Shown here piece after piece: positions 25,001 to 35,800 of a DNA stretch of 64,000 nucleotides. The notes beneath the pieces are model-generated. The model saw nothing but the letters and a program-made list of their open reading frames with translations. It did no database searches and had not been told where the DNA came from. Position numbers and translations under genes: made by a program. The DNA is from Costus lasius (lineage: Eukaryota > Streptophyta > Magnoliopsida > Zingiberales > Costaceae), in contig CM050447.1 in assembly GCA_027563935.2 (NCBI GenBank), positions 16,880,001-16,944,000 of the forward strand. Direction: 5' to 3'. Positions within the stretch are counted from its first letter, which is position 1. The number at the start of each line of letters is the position of its first letter.

Positions 25001-26828
25001 TGCCTACGAGAGCAGAAAACTGAAGAATGCCGAGGTGAATTATTCTGCTCATGAAAAAGAAATGCTAGCAGTTGTGCATTGTCTGAAACTATGGAGAGTG
25101 TACTTGCTGGGGAGCAAGTTTACAGTGAAGACAGACAATGTAGCAAATACCTTCTTCCAGACCCAGAAGAAGCTATCTGCTAGACAGGCCAGATGGCAGG
25201 AGCAGCTGGCCGAGTTTGATTTTACATGGGAGCACAAACCAGGGAGGATTCATCAGGTCCCTGATGCATTGAGTAGGATCGCGGAGGTCACTCACTGTTG
25301 TGCTATGTCTTACTCTGAGAGTAAGATAGTTGGGTTGATTAGAGATTCTGCCATGGGGGATCGTGCCTATGAGAAGCTTGTATCTCAGATTCGCATGAGA
25401 GTAGTGAGGAGATACTATCTTAGCGATGATGGGTTAATTATGGCACGAGGAGACAGACCCTATGTTCCATCTACTGGGAACATTAGATTTGGTCTGATGC
25501 GTGAGTACCACGATACGGTGTGGGCAGGACACCCGGGTGGTAGGCGCATGTATGCACTTATTGCTAGAGCTTGGTACTGGCCGGGAATGAAGGAAGATAT
25601 AGAGCACTATACGAAGACATGTCTTGTATGCCAGCAGGATAAGGTAGAAAGGAAGAAGGAAGCAGGGCTTCTACAGCCTTTACCTGTTCCTGAGAGACCT
25701 TTTGTCTCGTTATCGATGGACTTCATTACCCATTTTCCCAGAGTGGATGGGATGGGATCGGTATTCGTGGTGGTAGACCGATACTCAAAGTATGCTACTT
25801 TTGTTGCAGCACCTGAGGTGTGCACTGCTGAGACCACTGCTAGCTTGTTTATGACTCATGTGGTGAAGCACTTTGGCTTACCCAGAGAGATTATTAGTGA
25901 CAGAGACCCGAGATTTACTGGAAAATTCTGGTCTTCTTTGTTTCAGAAGCTGGGTACAGACCTAAAGATGAGTACAGCATACCATCCACAGACAGATGGA
26001 CAGACTGAAAGAGTAAATGCCTTGTTGGAGGAGTATCTCAGGCATTATGTCTCTGCTACACAGAAAAATTGGATTAGGCTACTGGATACTGCACAGTTTG
26101 CCTATAATATTCAAAAGTCATCTGCTACTGGAAAAAGCCCTTTTGAGTTGGTGTTGGGATGGCAACCACTGACACCTATGGACACATTGAATAGGGGCGC
26201 AGGGGGAAAATGCCAGGCGGCAATTGATTATGTGCAAGACAGGACTGAGCTATGGGAGGAAGCTCAGGATTCTCTGAGGGAGGCTAGAGATAGGATGAAG
26301 CTCTATGCCGACAGAGACAGGAGGCATGTAGAGTTTGAGGTAGGAGAGTGGGTTCTTCTCAAACTCACACCTCAGATGTGGAGGAAGACTGAAGCCAGAA
26401 CCTATCATAGAGGCCTTGTAAGGAGATATGAAGGTCCTTTCAAGATTATCAAGAGAGTTGGTCCAGTGTCTTACAGGCTTGATTTACCGAGTTGGCTACA
26501 GTTCTATCCTACTTTCCACACCAGTCTTTTGAAGAAATACCATGGTGATGATAGGCATCCCGACCGTGGACAGGTGAGGAGACAACCTGCGAGGGGCAGA
26601 GTTGATTATGGAAAGAGACCCGTGAAGATTCTAGACCACAGGGTCTATGGTTCGGGTTCACCTGGAGGTCGACGTTCTGAGTTTCTTATTCAGTGGACTG
26701 ATGAAACTGAGGAGGATGCGACATGGGAGAAGACTGAGGATATAGCTCACTTTGAGGAGTTAGCTAGAGCGTACCAGGCACACATGGACTCGAGGGCGAG
26801 TGCCATCTCAGGTGGGGGAGAGTTGTGA
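22068..26828 (+). CDS. Gag-pol polyprotein of chromovirus element B, one in-frame TAG
   Basis: The frame is open from ATG 22068 to TGA 26826-26828 except for one TAG at 24102-24104. Domains in order: Gag core (about residues 120-270, WWRTH motif), zinc knuckle CX2CX3HX4C (near residue 359), aspartic protease with DTGA (near 431), reverse transcriptase with YLDD (24501-24512), RNase H with HTDAS (from 24942), integrase with HHCC finger and catalytic core, and a C-terminal chromodomain. The TAG falls between protease and reverse transcriptase, where the element A relic has a glutamine codon, so a single C-to-T change is likely. The chromodomain, which targets heterochromatin in this group, defines a chromovirus; Tekay/Del-like is my best guess. 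The stop codon lies inside the 3' LTR. Confidence 0.92.
26812..26823 (+). other. Polypurine tract of element B
   Basis: A purine-rich stretch containing gtgggggagag lies directly before the TGTGATG start of the 3' LTR. This is the expected place for plus-strand DNA priming. The same bases precede the left LTR at 20227. Confidence 0.75.
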
Positions 26829-28431
26829 TGCCCGGGGTACTATGGGGTACTACCCCGCCTTTCCCATGGACTCATAGAGGTTATGAGTAGGGATTAAGGG
26901 GGTAAAATTGATGGAGCATACACATGCAAAAAGGTAAGGTTCAAAGTAGAGGGCTACATGAACCTTAGTGCAATATTTGAGCTTGTATAGAGGTGTACAA
27001 GCATATGAAAAAAAATATGTCATGGGTGAGATTTGAACCCAAGACCTATGAGAGAGCAAAGCCTTATGTTACATGAGAGGACCAACCCAAGCTTGGGTCA
27101 TTTGCTGAAAGAAAGAGGAGCGCCTTCTTCTTATGGTCTTCAAAGTGCATAAGGGCAAAATTGACAAAATGCAAGACTAATTGGGGATCTTGGATTGTAA
27201 TCGAGAGGGGGAAGAACACTCGGCTTTGGGAGAACCGAAAGGGAAGGAGGCGACATCTTCACCCACCTTCTTCCTCTTGGGCGATTTGGAGGAGGCAAGC
27301 TTGAGGGAGCTCACGCCTTCATCTCCCATTCCCTCTTCCACCATTGGCGAGCTGAGGAGAGCTTGAGAGGAGCAAGCTTTCATTCGCCACCTTGCTGTCC
27401 ACACTTGGCCGAGAGTGAGCAAGGGAGTGGCGGCTTGGAGAAGGAGGATCTAGGCGAGATCTTTCCTTCCACTCTCCATCTCCACTTGGAGTTTCTTGGT
27501 GGCGGGCTACTTGAAGGAGATCCGACCACTTGCTGTCCATTGAAGTGTGTAGCTGAGAGTGCACATTTTGTGTTTGGTGTAATGCCCTTTTGAGGAAAAG
27601 GGGGCTGATTTGAGGAGGAGGAGCACCGGCGGCCATCATTTGGGTGGCGCCACCACTTGATCATCATCCATACTTGAGGAGACTACTTGCTGTCCACTAA
27701 GGGGCTGAGGGAGTCCCTTGGAGCATTTGGAGTATAAACCACCTAGAGGGGCGATTCTAGAGTGGTGCCTCAAGTGCTTGCACTTGAGGAGTATTCTTGG
27801 AGCTTGGAGAAGAAGACCGGCCACCTTGGAGGAGTTGGAGGTTGATCTTCATCCACATCCAGCATTGCGTAGGAGTGGTATACATTCCTTCCCTGTGTTA
27901 TTTACATTGCACTAGTATTGTGTAAGAACTTGTGTAGAACCCTTGTATGAACTTTATGCTATCTTGAGTAGTTGATAGGGTTTGCTTTTATCGATCGGTG
28001 TGATTATCGCTGTGTAGTTGTCGATACTTGTATTAGGGTTTGGGCATATGTCTAGTGCCCGTATTCTGTGAACTGCCAGCGATTGTGTGGATTATCATTT
28101 GCAAGGCGCTTAGGTTTAAGACTGTCATTAAGGGTGCATATGGGGTTGAGAAGCAACATGTGCTTGCCACCCGCCCCTTATTGACCTAGGTCTAGGGCTA
28201 GGAGAAGGCTAGGACTCAGTTCCATCAGCACAGCCTTGGAGCTCAGTTCCATCAGAGCCAGCCCTGAGAGCGCAGAGGACCAGAGGAGTTCTGATCTTGC
28301 TTGGGAGACGGTCTTGGATAGCTTCCGCAGATAGAGTGTTGGCTGGCAATTTACACAGAAGGTGTGTAAATTGCGCCATCACGCTCTAGGATTTAAGGCA
28401 AAAATTTAGCACAGAAATCTGGGGCGTGACA
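26824..28431 (+). mobile_element. Right (3') LTR of element B
   Basis: This 1,608-bp LTR is nearly identical to 20227-21816. The main difference is an 18-bp stretch near the end that completes a perfect 12-bp hairpin (GCAATTTACACA at 28346-28357 and its complement at 28363-28374). The LTR ends GGGGCGTGACA at 28431. Confidence 0.9.
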
Positions 28432-28727
28432 CTTAGTGTCCTGTATTGTTTTCGTGTATTGCTGCGTTTTTATCAATATATACCGGCGGGGTGTTCGAGT
28501 GGCTTATTTCACCGAGCATTTTACTCACCGTTCTGTGTAAATCTATTGTGTCTCTCGAATTCTGGTGTTGCCCTCGAATTACACATTGTTGCCTCGGGTT
28601 TTATATTGATGCTTCCACATATTGTGCGTACGTGCACACAGGATTAAGGCTTAGCACTACTTTAAGTAGTGTGCCGCACAAATATTAGGCACCGAACTAA
28701 GTACGTCCGTGACACAGAGGCCTAACA

Positions 28728-29153
28728 TTTGGTGCATATAATAACTATGTAAGTTAGTCTTAGTAATACTATTCTTCTAGATTCTCATACCGCTCACTAG
28801 TCAGTCATCTCAAGTGAACAATGTTAATTGACCACTAGCTGAGCTGAAATTTTCAAATATACGACAAGGGAATTTTCTGATAGCCCAGAGCAGCTAAAAT
28901 CCTCAAAAAGAAAATATGCCGAAGAATATCGAGTGTTTAAATTATAATGGTTAAACTAGTTATCATATTGAGAATAACTACAAGTCTACAACTGTGTTTT
29001 CTTTGAGACCATCCACCGTACAGGAGCAGTGCAAAGTGTACAGACGATGGGCCACATAAAGACATCCCTCAGCAGAGAATGTACTCAACCAACATTGGAA
29101 TGGTACGACTGTGACCACCGTAGTCAAGGCATTACTCGGGTAAAAATGCATAA
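28728..29153 (-). other. 3' flank of the LpxK gene, next to the retrotransposon nest
   Basis: This is AT-rich sequence between the LpxK stop codon and the retrotransposon block. It probably contains the transcript's 3' untranslated region. I see no further gene. Confidence 0.5.
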
Positions 29154-32100
29154 TCATCCTCCACGTTTTGAAATTATCAGCTCCTTAAGCTTCATCCTGA
29201 ATATCTCCTCAGATTGTCCCTTCAATGGCATGATTTGGAAAGAAGAACAAAGAACCAGGACCTCCAAATTTTTTAACTCCCTTAGAATAAGAGGATCACG
29301 ACCATAGTCCTGATGAAAAGAAATTCAAATTTCCAGGATAAGAGAAGAGAAACAGATCTCTTTAAAATTTCCTACAACCGTACCTTTTCCGTCACCACCA
29401 CCATAACAGCTTCATCGAATCTGTCCTCGAGTTTCACAAGTCTCTCTTTGATCATCTTAATATCCTTGGAAACCAAAAAGAAACTTCAGATGAACCAGAT
29501 ATGAATCAAATAACAAATTTTCACTAAACCGACGCAGCAATTATTACATGTGCATTATGATTTTTTTTTTTTTTTCACGTGGAAGTAAGATCATAGTTAA
29601 ATGAAAAGTTCATAAAGAAAATAAAAGCAACTATACTAGCGTATTATCGATTCATAGTATGCATCTCAAGAACAAGGTTAATTGGTTAAAGACTAACTCT
29701 AATTTTACACTTCCATCAATAATACCGTGGGATAAAACTTCAAGCTTCTTAGACATGAGATTGATTTATGATTCACATATAACCTGCAAAAATTTATCAT
29801 TTAATTATGGTTCTAGATTCTCAACAAGTCTAAACCATCACTATTAATTACCCTTAGATTGCATAAAGAAAATCTAGAGACTTAAGTATTGAAATATAAA
29901 ACGTGCAAGGAGATGCATCAAACATAAACACATTGAGTTTAGAAAACGTAGCAATACTCCCAATGTCTATGAAATAAAGTATTTATTTTTTTTCTCAAAC
30001 GATCTTCTTTTAGTTTTTTTATCTTTTCTTTACTTTTCTTGCTTTGATAATTGAAATAGATGGTGCCTAAACTCTTGTTTGCACAGGATTTGTCAAATAA
30101 ATAGAACGTAGATTTTTTTTTTGGCATAGGCAATTTAAGTAAAAAAAAGCGGGATTCGACTCAAGTTATTTAGGATCCTTAGTTAGTTCACACCTAAAAC
30201 TAAGTGACCCCCTCTAGAAGATGGCCAGAGCTTGACTCGAAGGAGATGGTATTGATCTCTACATGTGTGAGGTTTTAAACAACGAAGAAACTTCTAGAAA
30301 AGGATTACTAGTGGGGCATAAATTTGTATTTGCAACTCTTGCTAATGATTTATGTCTGATAACCTAATAAAAGCAAGCTTACAATGTGCTTTAGATTTTC
30401 ACTTCAATTTATGTTTTAATCTTTTAATTTCTTGACAGTGGATTAGCAATATTGTCGTATTTCTTGTTGATTTATTGCTAATAAATTTGTGCTCAACAAA
30501 TTATCAACAGTTGAGCAATGTGCTTTCAGGGGTTTATAAGAAGAGAATCACCAAGTTCTAGAGGGGATTTATTGACTTTAATTTTGGTTTGGCATGGGGG
30601 GTGGGGGTTGGTTATTGTTTTTCTTTTTAAACATTCATATATTACCACATACAAATATTATCAAGCTAGAGATCATATTTACCATAAGCACAATGCTTTA
30701 AGGTAGAATTAAATTCACTCAACAATCAAATGCCTTTAGGGAAGATTTAAACCCTAGGCATAAATGTTGTCAACATAGAACTGAAATTTGTTCTAGGCAT
30801 GAATATTTCCAAGGATGTATAAATTTTTATTTTTTTCGGAAAGATTAGAATTACCTAGGCACAAATACATTTTGGGAAAGAATTCAAAATTTATCTCTAA
30901 ACAAATACTCTTGGGCGAGATTTGAAATTTACCCTAAGCATGAAAGGCTTTGGGGTTGGACCAGAATTTTTATCTTAGCCATGAATACTTTACAAGCAAT
31001 TTTGAGTTAGAATGACATATGCTTTCAAGGCAAGACTAAAGTTTATCTTAACTAAGAATGCTTTGGAAAAAAAAATAGTTTATCTTAGGTAAAATGCTTT
31101 TAGTATAGGATTGAAATATATCCTAGCATGACTACTTTTGGAGAAAGATTATAATTTATCTAAAGCACAAACACTTTATGGGAGAATTTATTCTAAGCAC
31201 ACATATTTCGAAGGTAGAAATGAAATTTATTCTAGACATTAATGCTTTAGAAGTAGAGTTTGTGTGTTAATCCTAGGTAAGAATAGATGTTATTGCGCAG
31301 GACTTTGAATTCACCCTAAGCACGCATGCTTTTCAAGAAAGATTTAGAATTTACCCTAGATATGATACTTTTAGAACAAAGTTTGAATTTGCATCCTAAG
31401 CACACATGTTATCAAGGTAGAATTGGAATTCATCCTATGCATAAGTGATTTTACTAAACAGATTAGGTTTAAGTGAATCTGACCCAATATATTTTGATTT
31501 TTTGGTAACGTATTGTTGAACTTCCTAGCCCATGTTGATTTTGTAACTTTATGTAAATTTGAGTATTTGCACGGCTTGAAATTTATCCCATGGTGATATT
31601 TTGTTTTGTAACTTTACTTTTTAACTTCAACCTCCCTATGGAGTCTCACTAAGCCATTGATTACTCATATTTTATTTAAGTGACTTGGATAAATCACTTA
31701 TCCTCTATTAATTCTCTTTTTTGAATAACCACTTGAATGAAAATTCCATTAGGATTATTTTGAAAAATTAGAAAATTTTCTAAGGTTGAACCTCAAGGTA
31801 TTTATGGATTCACTTAGCAAAATTTCTTTTCTAAGGCTCTATCTTTTTGGGGAGAAATGTGGGGAGAAAGGAAAGAAAGACATATTTTCCCATGTTTTAT
31901 TAGGAAGACTGAATTGGGAGCAAAGAAAATCGGGGAGAAAAATAGGTACTTTTACACCGTTTTTATTTCTCTTCCGTGCCTCACTCGTTACTCACTCTCT
32001 GCTGCCAGCCTATTCGCTCGATGCCAGCCCCTCCTCCGCTGCTATCGGCGGCCCCTCGCCCCACTCCCCTGGCTTCCCTGCCGCCCGCTCCTTGCCATCG

Positions 32101-32805
32101 CCTGCTCACTTGCTCGCTCACTTCCCTGCCAACCTGCTCGTCCCGCTCCTTGCCGCCGCCATCTCTGCTGCCTCTTGCCCACTCCCTGCTGCTCCAACAC
32201 TTGCCTGCTCCCTGTCGCTGCCTCATGGCCGCCTCCTCAGCGGTGTCGAATGTGCCAAGCCAGACACATATGCGCTGCCACAGGTCGCCTGCATGCCATA
32301 GAATCGCTTCGCGCCTCTTTCTTCCTCGCTCACGACGCACTTGTTGGTTGGCGCTCGCTTCATCATTGGAGGAGTCAGTGGCATTGACGTCCGCTTCATC
32401 ATCGGAGGAGTCAGTGGCATTGACGTCATCGCAGAAGATCCCGCATGGTATCTCGCCTCTCGTGCTGCTCCCCTCGCTCTCGCCACCTGCCGCCCTCCGC
32501 GAGCTGACTTAGCTGCATGCCATCCTCTGCGAGCTCACCTGGCCACCTCCCGCCCCTGCTCTGCTGCTGCCGGCCAACCCTGCTCTGCTGCCGGCTGCCA
32601 TTTCTTCTTCCAATCAACCACCTCTGCTCCTCATTTCTTCTACCATGTGATTATGTGCATTGCACGTGAATAAATTTCTTTCCTCTCTTTTTTCTTTCCT
32701 CCTATACACGTTTCTTTCTCCCCGGTTTTCTACTCTTTAAAAAAACACTGCCTAAGGGATGCTTGTCCAAAGGGTATACGTTATATTATATTATATTATA
32801 TTATA

Positions 32806-32857
<52 letters not shown>

Positions 32858-35800
32858 TCTCGTAGATTGTATTGGTTAAGTAAATTTTGACCAAGTCAAA
32901 CATGTTCAACCCCCCCCCCCCTCTCTCTTAAGCATTTTCTAAGTCACATTTTAACAAATTAAATGTTTTGTGAGTCACGTTGACTAATTTTGGCAATCCA
33001 GTCATCTTTATCAATAAGTCAATTTTAATCAGAATTCCACCTGCAATGAGGTGCGAAGCACCCGACCGGAGGGTGAGCCAGCACTCTGTGCTGAGGAGAT
33101 CACGCCACCACCCTTCCTCTGCTCCCGACGCGCTCCTAGAAGACGCGTGGATAAGCATCGCCACCTTTTTTGTCGGTGAGGTTAGGCCGCACCACCCATA
33201 GGAACGGCCTCCCGGTGGCCTCGAACCCGAGTGCAAGCTCCTCGAATTGGCGGTGGTCGAAGACGGTGAAGCTCCTGAATGCTACGTATCTCTTATAGAT
33301 TTATAGATTTAAATTTTTAAAATAAGACAAGTTGTGTTTTTTCTTGTTTCTCATTTACAAAAATTTTAAAAATAAAAGATTCCATTTATTGCAAGAATAG
33401 TTTCCATTAATTAATTAACTCATGTAGGCCGATTTTGAACTAGTAAAAAATAATTTGACTGATGTAGTAAAATTTTGACCATAATGATTGCAATGGGCCA
33501 ATAACTCTTACTATTTAATGCTCTGGAACTGTTGATCTTCTGGGAGCTTAGTGCCACTTGGCTCACAACAGATCTAAGGGGGAGGCTCAATCGATCAAAC
33601 AAACTCCTCTAAAGAGTCATGAGAAACCACTTAAAATAGTTATGCAACTCAGTCATGAATTTCTAAAAGAGAAAAGAAAAGAAACTGTTTCTGAAAAGGT
33701 CTTGACTGATGCTCATCTATAGTTTCTCAAAACATCTAAATATTATTAAATAACAGTACCAGTGGTGGTAATTGGTGAATGCTTTGCCAATCTGTTACTG
33801 CCTAGTATGACTGAAACCGGAGCAGTTCAATTATGTGCACTGGTTAATAATGAAAATTCAATTCATGAAACCCTCGTGGTATAGATCTCCAATATTTTTG
33901 TAGTTGTCCTGATATGCGAACTATATGTATAGACTCCATATCTCGAGATGTCTAAAAGTCTTCCACAATTGTCTTCTTTGTTTCTTTTACAACATGTTAG
34001 TTCTAGAAGTAGCTAAATTTTGCAAGACAATTTTTTTACAAGTAAATTAAGATACATGAGCCGCATATAATTAAAGAAAGAATAGGAGGAAAACAAGACG
34101 CTCACATGTAGCTGAATGAAATGATGATCTCCAAAGTGTAATGTATCAACATGTGATGGCCCAATCTGCAGAAATCAGGAAAACTTTAAACAAGTTAATG
34201 ATTGGTTTCATCAATAGGCTTAGATCAGTGTGAAGAAAGGGAAAAAGCCACTTAGCAGAAAAAAAGATAATTTAAAAAGTAGTTACAATCAAGGATTTCA
34301 AAGCCGGTCCGGCGAGCCACCAGACCGGCATGGTACCGGTACTGTGCGTACCGGACAAACCGAGGTGGCAAGGAAGAAATGACGGAAAAGGAAAAGTGGC
34401 AAAAGAGGGAGAGCGGCCCTAGAAGCTTCGATTGAAGCCAGCGCCGCTAGAAGCTTCGATTTGTTGCAGCCAGAAGCTTCCGCTAGAAGCTGCGAAAGCT
34501 TCAATCGAAACTTCCAACCGCCGCCAGACCTCCCACTGCCGCTATCGTCCGCCGCCGTTCCACCCGAAGCCGTGCTTCGAGGCGTGTTCCATTGCCGCCC
34601 GCTCGTCAAACCGGTACCGTACTGTAGAAACCGAGCAGTACGGTACGGTTTCTTAAACCTTGGTTACAATGATATATGATGACTAATACATACGAATCCC
34701 TATTTAAGGGCTCAAGTGTAAATTATATAAAAGTAAAGAAAACACTAATCTCTAAGATATGTATCAATTAAGCCAAATGACATCTATGTCCATTTTGTCA
34801 TATGAGAAATAGAACTGAGTAGAAGCTAAGGCTTGGTATAGATACAAGCAAGTTAAACTGTTAGACTTAGTGAATGAAGTATAAATTTGTTTTGATATCA
34901 TTACATCTCATCAAACATGAAAATTATCTTAACATATTTTGCATGAGAAGGAATGTGCAAACAGAATGATTGTTGCAATATATGATCATAGTTTGATGTA
35001 ACAAAAATGATTATACAACATGAGAAAGAGAGATAGTACATACTAACAGAACCAATACACATCTTATTTGTGAGAAGTAATTTTGTGAGTCCACATCAGT
35101 CAAAATTCAGTTCAGACAATATAAACTTCCTACAATATAAACTCTCATATTTTTTCATTTTGTTTCTAGGCTAAGTAAATGCATTGTTGAATTCCAAATT
35201 ATACTAATATCTTCATTTAGTCCTATGTACTCATCATCTATATATATTTTAGTTCCATGATAGTCTTCTGCATGCATAATGCAAGAAGAAAAAATATGGA
35301 GTAGATATAGCTGTAGAATTTCCTCAGCAACTTTATTTATCTATCTATTTTTCCTCTATTCTCTAACATTACATAGTAATCTAAGCAACACGAGATCAAG
35401 ATACTAATGTAATATATGTATGATAAATAACTATGGCACTCCACCCCAAGCTAGAACATAGATATCAATCATCCCAACTTGCCACAACACTAAGAAATCA
35501 ATTAGAAACAAGAGCAGCAAATTTTTTTTTGTGAAGTTATGATCTAACAAAGTGGTAGTTAACTTCAATATCATTTACTCTCATATATATTGGTTTGCCA
35601 GCTGCTAGCAATATAAATCACAATCTGATTGTCACAAAACATAAATTTCGATTCAGTGTAATTGAAACCTAGAGCTCCTAGAAAATATATGAAGCCAAAT
35701 CATCTCACATCTAGTGTGCGTGAGATAACTTTGTATTCAACTTTTGCACATGATTTATCAAATAAATTTGCTTTTTACATTTTAAAGTAACGAAATTTCC

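Larger units (their letters stand above)
18878..28431 (+). mobile_element. Young chromovirus tandem array (element B): pol end - LTR - gag-pol - LTR
   Basis: Sequence from 18878 to 21816 repeats at 25475 to 28431 with a constant offset of 6,597 bp, changed only by one 18-bp indel. The layout is a truncated 3' pol segment, an LTR (20227-21816), a full gag-pol (22068-26828) and an LTR (26824-28431). The two LTRs differ at about five positions, so the array is young. The left end stops abruptly inside pol with no LTR or target duplication. Unequal recombination between LTRs followed by loss of the left portion is the simplest inference. Confidence 0.85.
18805..28714 (+). mobile_element. Short solo LTR (TGTTAGG...GTGACA), split by the young chromovirus
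   Basis: The left part is 18805-18877 and the right part 28432-28714, about 356 bp when added. It begins TGTTAGGGATCAG and ends CCGTGACA. It is flanked by the short direct repeat caga (18801-18804 and 28715-28718) within element A's LTR sequence. Length and ends suggest a small LTR, perhaps Ty1/copia, but no internal domain remains. Confidence 0.55.
7956..28727. mobile_element. Nested LTR-retrotransposon block (at least four insertions)
   Basis: The outer layer is a minus-strand chromovirus with its 3' LTR at 7956-9694 and its 5' LTR at 16899-18804, the latter resuming at 28719-28727. A 2,035-bp solo LTR with duplication atccc interrupts the integrase (10634-12668). A TGTTAGG...GTGACA solo LTR with duplication caga interrupts the 5' LTR (18805-28714). 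A plus-strand chromovirus array lies inside that solo LTR (18878-28431). Each boundary is read from LTR ends and/or direct repeats, so the order of events follows from the nesting. The outermost flanks (gttag on the left, tttgg on the right) do not form a clean duplication, probably because of age. Confidence 0.8.

Noticed and set aside
7951..28732. Target-site duplication for element A
   Set aside because: The flanks gttag and tttgg share only three of five bases, so no claim is made.
31786..32512. Three overlapping plus-strand frames of 171-178 codons
   Set aside because: All three frames stay open because the region is GC-rich and low in stops; Pro/Ser/Leu-rich translations lack any motif. 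They lie inside a putative mobile element.
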